From Pseudoalteromonas fuliginea (lineage in GTDB: Bacteria; Pseudomonadota; Gammaproteobacteria; Enterobacterales; Alteromonadaceae), in the NCBI RefSeq assembly GCF_000690055.1, contig NZ_JJNZ01000030.1, positions 59,162 to 123,161 of the forward strand: a DNA stretch of 64,000 bases, read 5' to 3'. The notes below the pieces were generated by a model that was not told where the DNA came from, did no database searches, and saw only the letters and a list, made by a program, of their open reading frames with translations. Made by a program: the position numbers and the translations under genes. Position 1 is the first letter of the stretch, and each line of letters opens with the position of its first letter. This document shows positions 45,551-54,770 of this stretch, piece after piece.

Positions 45551-46522
45551 ATGTTAGTCGATCCAGCAGGACGAGAATTTAGTTACTTACGTTTATCAAT
45601 TACCGACGTGTGTAATTTTAAGTGTGTTTATTGTTTACCAAATGGTTATCAATGTGACCACGACCGAGACTTTCTTTCGCTTAACGAAATAAGTAATACA
45701 ATTAAAGCATTTGCTCATCATGGTATTAAAAAGGTACGTATTACCGGCGGGGAGCCAACGCTTCGAAAAGACTTTATAGATGTCATCCGCGCAGCAAAAG
45801 ACACAACTGGTATAAGTCAAATCGCCGCGACCACAAATGGTTTTTCTTTACAAAAAAACATTAATGATTGGGTAAATGCCGGCTTAAGTGCCATTAATGT
45901 GAGTATTGATAGCTTTGATCCACGTATGTTCAACTCAATTACAGGGCACGATAAATTTGCGTCTGTGATGCGTGGTATAGATGCAGCGGTTGATAGCGGT
46001 ATTTCGTCAGTAAAAATAAATAGTGTACTGATGAGACAATATAACGCCTCAGAGCTAGACACCTTTTTAAGTTGGCTTAAACACCGACCTGTCACTATTC
46101 GTTTTATTGAATTGATGCAGACAAACGATAATAAAGATTTTTTTGATGCAAACCATCTCTCAGGTGAATCAATAAAAACCAAGTTATTGCAAAAAGGGTG
46201 GCAACGTATCATTCAAGGTGCTTCAGCCGGCCCCGCGCAAGAGTTTTCGCACCCAGATTATCAAGGTAATATTGGCTTAATAATGCCCTATAGCAACGAC
46301 TTTTGTAGTACCTGCAATAGATTAAGGGTGTCTTCGTTAGGTAATTTACATTTGTGTTTATTCTCTGAAGAGGGCATCTCTCTAAGAGAGCATATGAACA
46401 GCGATTCAAACGAAGCGTTAATCGCATTGTTATCGCGCTATATTAAAACTAAAAAGCCATCCCACTTATTGCAACAAGGTAATACGGGTATTACGACTAA
46501 TTTATCGATGTTGGGTGGCTAG
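45551..46522 (+). CDS. moaA: GTP 3',8-cyclase MoaA
   Basis: A radical-SAM enzyme for the first step of molybdenum cofactor synthesis (GTP to 3',8-cyclo-GTP), 323 residues. The N-terminal cluster is Cys21, Cys25 and Cys28 ('CNFKCVYC'), and the SAM-binding glycines are in 'RITGGEPTLRKDF'. The C-terminal GTP-side cluster follows CxxC-x13-C in 'CSTCNRLRVSS' to 'HLC'. The protein ends in the functional Gly-Gly ('LSMLGG'). Its place behind the molybdenum hydroxylase genes suggests co-expression of supply and demand; it may be one of two moaA copies in the genome. Confidence 0.96.
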   Translation: MLVDPAGREFSYLRLSITDVCNFKCVYCLPNGYQCDHDRDFLSLNEISNTIKAFAHHGIKKVRITGGEPTLRKDFIDVIRAAKDTTGISQIAATTNGFSLQKNINDWVNAGLSAINVSIDSFDPRMFNSITGHDKFASVMRGIDAAVDSGISSVKINSVLMRQYNASELDTFLSWLKHRPVTIRFIELMQTNDNKDFFDANHLSGESIKTKLLQKGWQRIIQGASAGPAQEFSHPDYQGNIGLIMPYSNDFCSTCNRLRVSSLGNLHLCLFSEEGISLREHMNSDSNEALIALLSRYIKTKKPSHLLQQGNTGITTNLSMLGG

Positions 46523-46579
46523 CTGATTTTTAAGTATAAATAAGCCCGCAGCAATAAAGTGTTTTTTTATTACTATGGA

Positions 46580-46787
46580 AGGGCGATTTAATCGCAGCGT
46601 GAAGTTTGCGAATTTGGTAACAGTTTCTGCGTTACTTTCCTTGTTACATCTATGTATGCAACAAGGAATAAATCGCTCTTAGGATGAGCCAACTGGCTGC
46701 GCGTGTTTGGTATTTATGTTGCGGTATCGCCTATTGATGGGGAATAACCACACTACATAGGCTCTGCCTTCCCTAAAAACCAAACAC
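46580..46787. other. Structured non-coding stretch in a 414-base gap
   Basis: The interval 46523-46936 has no gene. It contains nested inverted repeats: AGGGCGATTTA (46580-46590) with TAAATCGCTCT (46669-46679), enclosing CCTTGTT (46639-46645) with AACAAGG (46660-46666). A second pair, GTGTTTGG (46703-46710) with CCAAACAC (46780-46787), follows. It may be a dispersed repeat or a non-coding RNA; no family was recognised. Confidence 0.4.
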
Positions 46788-46936
46788 ACTGCTGCAAATT
46801 CACCCACCAAAGGTCAACACGCCCTAACTTAACTTACTAAAAACAGTACTAATACTCAGAATTTTATATTTGTAAAGCTTGTTATCTCTATTTTTCACGT
46901 TAAACTGGATTTTTATTTCATTATTAAGTTTTATGA

Positions 46937-47935
46937 ATGGATATCGCAGCTCTTAATAGTACTAAAGTTCTGAGATGGAATGTACTTAGGTGGATGTGCT
47001 TCTGCTTTGGCAGCTTATCTGCAATCTTTTCTGCCTTTAATTTAACAGTAAACAACTTTTATACACTTGGTTATTTAGAAATATGTTTTTCTTTATATTG
47101 TTTGTACACTTTTATTCGCTTAGGTAAACAAGCGCTTCAAGCTTGGCAATCGATTGTAATGTGCGCGCTTATTACATTAATAGTGGTGTTTGGAACTTAC
47201 ATAGCAACGCCTAAAAATGGTGTATTCATTTGGTCATTTGCGCTCCCCATTTTGTATTATCTTCTGCTTGGTAAATACGCAGGGGTAATTTTATCAGCGT
47301 CCTTACTTAGTCTGCAAAGTATTATCTTATTCGAAAAGTCGCCATTGCTCCCCTTTACCACATTTAATCTAAGCTTAAATTTATCACTCACGTACATAAG
47401 TATATGGGCAGTGTCACATATTTTTGAAGTGAGTAGGGCACATTCTTCTAAACGATTAAAAAACTTAGCATTACTTGATCCATTAACAGGAGCAGGCAAT
47501 CGACTTTCAATGAGCCATTATTTTGAAGTGGAACTACAAGATAAATCTCAACTTTTTTTGTTTTTATTAGATTTAGATTTTTTCAAACAAGTGAATGATA
47601 AATATGGTCACGATGTCGGCGATAAAGTACTCGTAGAAATTGCTGCATTGTTAAGAGTGACTCTCGCTAAAGGGTATGTATTTAGAGTAGGAGGCGAGGA
47701 GTTTGCACTTCTTAGCTCATTCAAAAACGCTGATGATGCGTTTGCCGCTGCAGAAAAACTAAGATCGATAGTTGAAACCACTAATATAGACATTGACGGT
47801 AAAGTGATTAATTTAACCATCAGTATTGGGGTAACTGAATACAAAAATGGTCAAACTCTTCTTGAATTTGTGAACTTAGCAGATAAAGAACTCTATAAAG
47901 CAAAACGCCTTGGGCGCAATAAAGTATATGGTTAA
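46937..47935 (+). CDS. Membrane-bound diguanylate cyclase (GGDEF)
   Basis: A 332-residue protein with about six membrane helices (residues 15-165) and a C-terminal GGDEF domain. 'LLDPLTGAGNRLSM', 'FLLDLDFFKQVNDKYGHDVG' and 'RVGGEEFALLSS' give the metal Asp and the active-site GGEEF; 'LADKELYKAKRLGRNKVYG' closes the domain. It makes cyclic di-GMP. The position for the inhibitory RxxD site before GGEEF reads 'LAKGYVF', so product inhibition through the usual I-site is not expected. The membrane sensor part has no recognised ligand domain. Confidence 0.92.
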   Translation: MDIAALNSTKVLRWNVLRWMCFCFGSLSAIFSAFNLTVNNFYTLGYLEICFSLYCLYTFIRLGKQALQAWQSIVMCALITLIVVFGTYIATPKNGVFIWSFALPILYYLLLGKYAGVILSASLLSLQSIILFEKSPLLPFTTFNLSLNLSLTYISIWAVSHIFEVSRAHSSKRLKNLALLDPLTGAGNRLSMSHYFEVELQDKSQLFLFLLDLDFFKQVNDKYGHDVGDKVLVEIAALLRVTLAKGYVFRVGGEEFALLSSFKNADDAFAAAEKLRSIVETTNIDIDGKVINLTISIGVTEYKNGQTLLEFVNLADKELYKAKRLGRNKVYG

Positions 47936-47965
47936 CGTATTGAAGAAAACTCTACTCAACTTGGT

Positions 47966-48904
47966 TTAATACATTTGTTCAAAGTTAGGAATGCCATTTT
48001 CCCAAATTGGTTTATCTTTTCCTAAGTACTCTCGGACCGCATCAAAAAACAATCGCGTTCGCACAGGTAAGTCACGATGTGGGTACACAGCATACATAGC
48101 ACTGTATTCCATCAATTTTATATCCGTTAAGAGCGGAATTAATTTACCTTCGGTGATTTCATTGCCAATTATAAATGCGGGTGCTACAAAATAGGCCGTG
48201 CCTGAAATTGCTTTCATTAGGAGTACTTCCGCATCGTTTGCACGATATACGCTCTTTATTTTTTGCTCACAAGGCTCACCTTTACTATTGTAGTAATCGA
48301 CTCCTTCAACCCTTATAGAATTGCTAGCATAGCTTGCTGCGGGCAAATCTGCTAAATCTTCCATTGTTTTAGGCATCCCATAAGTCTCTATAAACTCAGG
48401 TGCTGCGACAATCAATAGTCGGTTACGCGCAATTTTACGAGCAATAAGCGATGAATCTTTTGGCTCGCCAACTCTAAATGCTAAATCAAAGCCTTCGGAC
48501 ACAATATCAACGAGCCTATCATCTAAACGAAGTTCTACCTCAACCTGAGGAAAGCGTTTTTGAAAATTATTCAGTACCGGTTGCAAGTAACGGCGTCCGA
48601 TCAAGGTTGATGATGTGATTTTTAATACGCCTCGGGGCTCTAAATGGTAGTTTTCAGCCATGCGCACTGTTTCACCAAGCAGCTCTCTTAGCTCAGCGGC
48701 TTTTTTTATCATTTCTGCGCCTGCAGCAGTGAGTGAAAATGAGCGAGTCGTGCGATTAAGTAGCCTAACGCCGAGTTCGTCTTCTAAGCGACTAATTTGC
48801 TTAGAAATAACAGAACGGTCAATATTACGAATTTCAGCCGCTTTGGCAAAGGAGCCTTGTTCTACCACCTCAAGCAACATCAAAAGCCGACTTGTCGTAT
48901 CCAT
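47966..48904 (-). CDS. LysR-family transcriptional regulator
   Basis: A 312-residue LysR regulator of the CrgA-like subgroup. The N-terminal winged helix is 'EVVEQGSFAKAAEIRNIDRS' followed by 'VISKQISRLEDELGVRLLNR'. The effector domain starts near residue 90 ('GVLKITSSTLIGRRYLQPVL'). It is divergent from the RND efflux operon, so it most likely controls that operon, either activating it or responding to an efflux substrate. A 13-bp palindrome lies in the 119-base spacer. Confidence 0.92.
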   Translation of the reverse strand: MDTTSRLLMLLEVVEQGSFAKAAEIRNIDRSVISKQISRLEDELGVRLLNRTTRSFSLTAAGAEMIKKAAELRELLGETVRMAENYHLEPRGVLKITSSTLIGRRYLQPVLNNFQKRFPQVEVELRLDDRLVDIVSEGFDLAFRVGEPKDSSLIARKIARNRLLIVAAPEFIETYGMPKTMEDLADLPAASYASNSIRVEGVDYYNSKGEPCEQKIKSVYRANDAEVLLMKAISGTAYFVAPAFIIGNEITEGKLIPLLTDIKLMEYSAMYAVYPHRDLPVRTRLFFDAVREYLGKDKPIWENGIPNFEQMY

Positions 48905-48929
48905 TATTACATCCTAATTAATTTATTGA

Positions 48930-48942
48930 TGCCATTTTGGCA
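48930..48942. promoter_or_regulatory. Palindrome in the LysR / efflux spacer
   Basis: TGCCATTTTGGCA has arms TGCCA/TGGCA and fits the loose T-N11-A form of LysR sites. It is 25 bases from the lysR start. Confidence 0.5.
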
Positions 48943-49023
48943 CTAATGAATTTAAAAATCTATGCTTTTTGTCCGCAAGCTTAATACGTACTATGCAACA
49001 CTAATTATAAAAGGAGCGTCTTC

Positions 49024-50193
49024 ATGAAAAAACATTTAATTGCTGCTGCACTCGCTGGCGCATTATTAACACTTGCGGGTTGTGCTGACGAAAGCACACC
49101 ACCTTCAGCTCAGGCGCAACATCTTCAACCAATTGATGTTGCAACGGTACTTGTTAAACCAGTACAGAGTTGGCACACCTATACAACGCGTTTAGAGTCT
49201 CCTCAAGAAGTGGCATTAATGCCGCGTGTGTCAGGTGTTATTGATCACATTGCATTTAATGAAGGCGACAATGTTAAAAAGGGCGACCTATTATTTAAGT
49301 TAGACGACCGCCCATTTGCGGCTGTGGTAGCCAGCCTTGAAGCACAAATTAACAGTGCACAAGCTGCATTAGAGCAAGCAAAAAGTGAAGCTAAACGCGC
49401 GGTACGTTTAACACAGCGTAAAGCAATCTCTACTGAGCAGGCTGAATCTCGTACATCTGTTTTACGCCAACGTGAAGCACAGCTTGCTGCTTTGCGAGCA
49501 CAGCTTACATCAGCCGAACTAGATTTAGAATTCACTTCAATTGTATCGCCAATTGATGGTGTTATTTCGCGTGCAAACATTACTAAAGGCAATAATATTA
49601 TTGCGGGTCAAAGTGTATTAACAAGTATTGTTTCTAATGAAAAAATGTATGCATACTTTGATATTGATGAACGCACTTGGAATAGTGCTTTTAGTAATGT
49701 AACAGCCGCTAGCCGCCAGCCTGTTGTTATGCAAAAAGTAGGGCAACACGACTTTGCATACAAAGGGTATATCAACTTTATTGATAACCAAATTAATGCC
49801 TCTACAGGTACTTTGCGTGTGCGCGCTGTATTTGACGAAGATAATAACCAACTTCGTTCAGGGTCATTTGCGCGTATTAAATTAGCGGCTAATTCAATTA
49901 GTGAACAAATTATTGTGCCAGACAGAGCAATCGGCACTGATTTAAAAAATCGCTTTGTATTAACCGTTGGCGAAAACAACGTATTGCAGTACAAATTAGT
50001 CACTGTGGGTGAGCGTTATGGTTCGCTTCGCGCAGTAACATCGGGTTTGTCTGAAGGTGATGTGATTGCCGTAAATGGTCCAGCTCGCGTAGGCCCAGGT
50101 ATGCCAATTGCACCAAACACAGTGACAATAGACAGCAGTGATGTTGCATTCACACTCTCTAATGACGAATCACGCTTAGTGGCTAAGCAATAA
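49024..50193 (+). CDS. RND efflux periplasmic adaptor (AcrA/MexE-like lipoprotein)
   Basis: A 389-residue membrane-fusion protein. The lipobox 'LAGC' (Cys20) anchors it in the inner membrane. It has the biotinyl-lipoyl-like halves 'ALMPRVSGVIDHIAFNEGDN' and 'SIVSPIDGVISRANITKGNN', an alpha-helical hairpin between them ('AALEQAKSEAKRAVRLTQRK'), and the beta-barrel and proximal domains ('GTLRVRAVFDEDNNQLRSGS'). It links the pump of the next gene to the outer-membrane channel. It is the first of three overlapping or adjacent genes. Confidence 0.95.
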   Translation: MKKHLIAAALAGALLTLAGCADESTPPSAQAQHLQPIDVATVLVKPVQSWHTYTTRLESPQEVALMPRVSGVIDHIAFNEGDNVKKGDLLFKLDDRPFAAVVASLEAQINSAQAALEQAKSEAKRAVRLTQRKAISTEQAESRTSVLRQREAQLAALRAQLTSAELDLEFTSIVSPIDGVISRANITKGNNIIAGQSVLTSIVSNEKMYAYFDIDERTWNSAFSNVTAASRQPVVMQKVGQHDFAYKGYINFIDNQINASTGTLRVRAVFDEDNNQLRSGSFARIKLAANSISEQIIVPDRAIGTDLKNRFVLTVGENNVLQYKLVTVGERYGSLRAVTSGLSEGDVIAVNGPARVGPGMPIAPNTVTIDSSDVAFTLSNDESRLVAKQ

Positions 50194-50202
50194 GGTTTAT
50201 TG

Positions 50203-53200
50203 ATGAAATTTTCACACTTTTTTATTCAACGGCCGATATTTGCGGCTATGTTGTCTTTAGTTATTTTAATTGCAGGTGGCATTTCTTTATTTCAGCTACC
50301 GGTCAGTGAATATCCAGAAGTTGTTCCACCAACAGTAGTTGTAACAGCAAGTTACCCCGGTGCTAACCCAACGGTTATTGCTCAAACAGTGGCAACACCA
50401 CTGGAGCAAGAAATAAACGGCACTGAAAACATGTTGTACATGTTTTCACAAGCAACCAGCGATGGGCGTATGACCCTAACGGTAACATTTGCATTGGGTA
50501 CCGATTTAGACCGTGCTCAAGTACAAGTACAAAACCGTGTAAACAGTGCATTGCCGCGTTTGCCAGAAGAAGTACAACGTTTAGGCGTGGTAGCCGAAAA
50601 GTCATCACCGGATCTAACCATGGTGGTGCATTTATATTCGCCAGAAAAAACACACGATACCGCGTATTTATCTAACTATGCCGATTTGTATGTTAAAGAC
50701 GAAATTGCACGACTACCTGGTGTAGGCGACATTCGCTTATTTGGTGCGGGCAAATACTCAATGCGGGTGTGGTTAAACCCAGATGCATTAGCAGCACGTG
50801 AGCTAACAGCAACCGATGTTGTAACTGCGCTTCGTTCGCAAAACCAACAAGTGGCCGCAGGTAGCTTAGGTGCTCAGCCGGTATCAAACGACAGCCAATT
50901 CCAAATACTATTAAATGTGAAAGGGCGTTTAAATAGTATTGAAGAGTTTGAACAAGTAATTATTAAAGTAGGCGATGAAGGTCAGTTAACACGTTTATCT
51001 GATATTGCACGTGTTGAATTAGGGCAAGATACTTACTCACTGCGCGCAGAGTTAGACACTCAACCAGCGCTCGCAATGCCTATATTTCAGCGCCCAGGTT
51101 CTAATGCTATTGAGCTTTCGGATCAAGTGCGCGAAACCATGGCGCGTTTATCAAAAGATTTTCCTGAAGGGGTTAAATACGACATTGTTTACGATCCTAC
51201 TGTATTTGTACGCGGCTCGATTGACGCAGTAATTGCAACGTTACTTGAAGCTATTGTACTGGTTGTAATTGTAGTTATTGTATTTTTACAAACATGGCGT
51301 GCGTCTATTATCCCGCTTATTGCTGTGCCTATTTCACTTATTGGTACGTTTGCTGTTATGCAGTGGTTGGGTGTGTCGATTAATACTTTATCGTTATTTG
51401 GCTTAGTACTTGCCATCGGTATTGTTGTAGATGATGCGATTGTAGTTGTAGAAAACGTTGAACGTAATATTGAGCAAGGTTTATCACCACTTGAAGCCAC
51501 CCGCGTTGCTATGAACGAAGTAACCGGCCCTATTATTGCTATTGCATTGGTATTAAGTGCAGTATTTATTCCAACCGCCTTTATTACAGGTTTGTCTGGT
51601 CAGTTTTATAAGCAATTTGCACTTACAATTACAATTTCGACTATTATCTCAGCGTTTAATTCATTAACACTTTCACCTGCATTAGCAGCGCTGTTATTAA
51701 AATCGCACGATGCAAAACCAGATGCATTTACACGTTTACTAAATAAATTATTTGGTCGTTGGTTATTTAAACCATTCAACCGCATATTTGACCGTGGCGC
51801 AAAGGGCTACGAAAAATTGGTTAAAAAGCTAATTCGTCTAAGCCTAATTGCTATGGTGGCCTATGTTGCACTGGTTGGCGGTACAATTAAACTGTTTGAT
51901 ACCGTACCTGGTGGCTTTATTCCACAACAAGATAAGCAATACTTAGTGGCGATTGCTCAGTTACCAGACGCAGCAAGCCTTGACCGCACTGAAGATGTAT
52001 TAAGACAAATGCAGCAAATTGCCTTAGATGTTCCGGGTGTTGCGCATACGGTTGCTTTTCCTGGTTTGTCGGTAAATGGTTTTACCAATAGCCCTAACAG
52101 CGGTATTGTTTTTACACCTTTAGATGCGTTTGAAGACCGCGCCGATCCAAGTAAATCTGCAATGGCAATTGCCGCGCAGCTAAACCAACGGTTTGCCGCA
52201 ATTGATGAAGCATTTGTCGCGGTATTCCCGCCACCGCCAATTCAAGGTTTAGGCACAACAGGTGGCTTTAAGTTGCAAATTGAAGACCGATCAAACAAAG
52301 GATTCGAAGCGTTATTTAATAGCCTGCAAACGGTTATTGGTAAAGCACAGCAAGATCCTGCGTTAATGGGGCTTTACTCAAGTTTTCGTATTCAAGTACC
52401 ACAAATGGATATAGATGTAGACCGCGAACAAGCACTAATTCAGGGTATTCCACTTGATGAAGTATTTAATGCATTACAAATTTACTTAGGTTCGGTGTAT
52501 GTAAATGACTTTAACTTGTTTGGTCGTACGTACCAGGTAAATGCGCAAGCAGATGCTGATTACCGTTTAGACCCTGACCAAATCCTTAATTTAAAAGTAA
52601 GAAACCGCGCGGGTAACATGGTGCCATTAGGTTCAGTATTAACGGTTACACCAACAATTGGTCCTGACCGTGTAATGCATTACAACGGCTACCCAAGTGC
52701 AGAACTTAACGGCAGCCCAGCGCCGGGTTACAGCTCAGATCAAGCACAGCTGGCGATTGAAGCAATCCTTGCTGATAACTTGCCAAGTGGTATTGAATAC
52801 GAGTGGACTGAGGTTACTTACCAACAAGTACTTGCGGGTAATACCATGGTGTATGTATTCCCACTGGTAGTGCTACTGGTATTTATGGTACTTGCTGCTC
52901 AGTATGAAAGCTTGCGTTTACCATTGGCTATTATTTTAATCGTGCCAATGACCATATTTTCAGCGCTACTTGGTGTGTGGTTTGTAGGTTCAGACAACAA
53001 TATATTTACGCAAATAGCATTAATCGTATTAGTTGCCTTGGCATCCAAAAATGCGATTCTTATGATTGAATTTGCGAAAGATCAAAATGAGACTGGATTA
53101 TCACATTTTGATGCCATATTAGCGGCGTGTCGTATGCGCCTGCGCCCAATATTAATGACCTCAATTGCGTTTACAGCTGGTGTTATACCGCTTGTATTGG

Positions 53201-53355
53201 CAACCGGCGCAGGAGCCGAAATGCGCCATGCAATGGGTAATGCCGTGTTCTCAGGCATGATTGGTGTAACCGTGTTTGGCTTATTGTTTACACCGGTATT
53301 TTATATGCTTGTAGTAAATAAAAAAGAAAAAGCGCAGGAGTTACCACATGAATAA
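50203..53355 (+). CDS. RND multidrug efflux pump (HAE1/MexF-like)
   Basis: A 1050-residue proton-driven pump; ATG 50203 is chosen because TAAGG lies seven bases upstream. It opens 'FSHFFIQRPIFAAMLSLVIL', typical of HAE1 pumps, and has 12 membrane helices with two large periplasmic loops. The proton-relay Asp pair is in 'GIVVDDAIVVVENVERN'. Other signatures are 'SYPGANPTVIAQTVATPLEQ' and 'LVALASKNAILMIEFAKD'. It works with the adaptor before it and the channel after it. Drugs, dyes or organic solvents are likely substrates for the class; the specific ones are unknown. Confidence 0.96.
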   Translation: MKFSHFFIQRPIFAAMLSLVILIAGGISLFQLPVSEYPEVVPPTVVVTASYPGANPTVIAQTVATPLEQEINGTENMLYMFSQATSDGRMTLTVTFALGTDLDRAQVQVQNRVNSALPRLPEEVQRLGVVAEKSSPDLTMVVHLYSPEKTHDTAYLSNYADLYVKDEIARLPGVGDIRLFGAGKYSMRVWLNPDALAARELTATDVVTALRSQNQQVAAGSLGAQPVSNDSQFQILLNVKGRLNSIEEFEQVIIKVGDEGQLTRLSDIARVELGQDTYSLRAELDTQPALAMPIFQRPGSNAIELSDQVRETMARLSKDFPEGVKYDIVYDPTVFVRGSIDAVIATLLEAIVLVVIVVIVFLQTWRASIIPLIAVPISLIGTFAVMQWLGVSINTLSLFGLVLAIGIVVDDAIVVVENVERNIEQGLSPLEATRVAMNEVTGPIIAIALVLSAVFIPTAFITGLSGQFYKQFALTITISTIISAFNSLTLSPALAALLLKSHDAKPDAFTRLLNKLFGRWLFKPFNRIFDRGAKGYEKLVKKLIRLSLIAMVAYVALVGGTIKLFDTVPGGFIPQQDKQYLVAIAQLPDAASLDRTEDVLRQMQQIALDVPGVAHTVAFPGLSVNGFTNSPNSGIVFTPLDAFEDRADPSKSAMAIAAQLNQRFAAIDEAFVAVFPPPPIQGLGTTGGFKLQIEDRSNKGFEALFNSLQTVIGKAQQDPALMGLYSSFRIQVPQMDIDVDREQALIQGIPLDEVFNALQIYLGSVYVNDFNLFGRTYQVNAQADADYRLDPDQILNLKVRNRAGNMVPLGSVLTVTPTIGPDRVMHYNGYPSAELNGSPAPGYSSDQAQLAIEAILADNLPSGIEYEWTEVTYQQVLAGNTMVYVFPLVVLLVFMVLAAQYESLRLPLAIILIVPMTIFSALLGVWFVGSDNNIFTQIALIVLVALASKNAILMIEFAKDQNETGLSHFDAILAACRMRLRPILMTSIAFTAGVIPLVLATGAGAEMRHAMGNAVFSGMIGVTVFGLLFTPVFYMLVVNKKEKAQELPHE

Positions 53356-54760
53356 GTTAGCAAATAAAACGCTAAAAACACGCTTAACAATAAGTACTGT
53401 ATTGGTGGCTGCGTTTTTATCAGGCTGTGCGAGCAAAATAGATACGCTCAGTGAGCAAAACGCAATTAATGAGTTTGTTGCAAAAGCAGCCGTTGCTGAG
53501 CAGCTTACTGGCGCTGACGAAACAAGCTGGTGGAAAGGGCTTGAATCAAGCCAATTGAATCAGCTGGTAACTCAGGCACTTGCAAATAACTACGATTTAA
53601 AAACTAGCCAATTAACGCTTAAAAGTGCGCTCGCACGATTAGGTGAGCAAAAAGCACAATACCTGCCGCAAGGTGGCGCTGAAATTAGTGCTCAGCGCAG
53701 TGGCCTAGGCGATGTAAATAGCCGCCAATCAAGTGCTAATTTAGCGCTCGACTGGCAACTTGATTTGTTTGGGCGCATTACAGCATTGGTTGATGCGGCA
53801 AATGCATCGGCTATGAGCCAAGCAGAGCAAGTACGTTTACTTCAGATTGAAGTAGTCTCGTCGGTTGTTAAAGGGTTTGTTAGCTATCAGGGTAATGTTG
53901 AAAAACAACACATTGTAGCGCTGCAAATAGAAGCGCTTGAACAAAGCATAGACGTACTACAAGCTCGCGTTGATGAAGGTGTTGCAAGCGAACTTGATTT
54001 AAATCGTACTATGGCGCAGCTTAGACAGCAGCAAGCACTTGTTCCTGCTTTTGAATATGCAAAATATCGCGATTTATCTACGCTTGCCGTGCTTACTGGG
54101 CGTTTAACGCAAAACGTTGAATTAAGTAATGAACAAGCTATTTTAGAGCATGAGTTTGAGGTGTCTCTTAATGAGCCAAATAACGCAATTGCACTAAGAC
54201 CCGATATTAGCCGTGCGCTTTATAACTTTAGCCAAGCTAACAGTTTAAGTGTTGCCGCAAGCAAAGCGTTATTGCCAGATATAAGTTTAAGTGGTTTTGC
54301 TGGAGTACTTAGTTTAGGTAGTAATGGCTTTAGTGATACACAACAACAGTGGCAAGTAGCGCCGCAGTTACAGTGGTCTATTTTAAGTTATCCTGCGCTT
54401 TTAGCGCAGCGTGACGCGCAGCAGTTTTTAAGTGAGGCCGCTTACAGCGATTATCAACAAGTGGTGTTAAGTGCACTAAGTGAAAGTGAACTTTCACTGC
54501 AATTGTTGGTCAATCAAGCACAGCAAAAACGCTTTGCCGATGAGCGTTATGACTTTGCTAATAAAGCATTTTTACAAGCACAGGCAATGTACGAAGAAGG
54601 GCAAATTCCTTATCTTGAGTTGTTAGATGCGCGTCAGGATGTTTTAATAGCGCAAGAGAACGCTGTCGATTCAAAAATTTCATCGCTACTCGCTAAAGTT
54701 AATGCTTATCAGTCATTTAACGGGCGATGGAGTTATGCTTTAAGCAACACTAAGAAGTAG
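53348..54760 (+). CDS. Outer-membrane efflux channel lipoprotein (NodT/OprM family)
   Basis: A 470-residue TolC-like channel. The lipobox 'FLSGC' (Cys27) is followed by 'SWWKGLESSQLNQLVTQALA', which marks the NodT/OprM family. The body shows two repeats of long helices ('LDWQLDLFGRITALVDAANA' and 'ALLPDISLSGFAGVLSLGSN'), and the end has 'GQIPYLELLDARQDVLIAQE'. The start overlaps the pump stop by eight bases, so the three proteins form one tripartite system and operon. Confidence 0.94.
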   Translation: MNKLANKTLKTRLTISTVLVAAFLSGCASKIDTLSEQNAINEFVAKAAVAEQLTGADETSWWKGLESSQLNQLVTQALANNYDLKTSQLTLKSALARLGEQKAQYLPQGGAEISAQRSGLGDVNSRQSSANLALDWQLDLFGRITALVDAANASAMSQAEQVRLLQIEVVSSVVKGFVSYQGNVEKQHIVALQIEALEQSIDVLQARVDEGVASELDLNRTMAQLRQQQALVPAFEYAKYRDLSTLAVLTGRLTQNVELSNEQAILEHEFEVSLNEPNNAIALRPDISRALYNFSQANSLSVAASKALLPDISLSGFAGVLSLGSNGFSDTQQQWQVAPQLQWSILSYPALLAQRDAQQFLSEAAYSDYQQVVLSALSESELSLQLLVNQAQQKRFADERYDFANKAFLQAQAMYEEGQIPYLELLDARQDVLIAQENAVDSKISSLLAKVNAYQSFNGRWSYALSNTKK

Positions 54761-54770
54761 AGTTATATTG

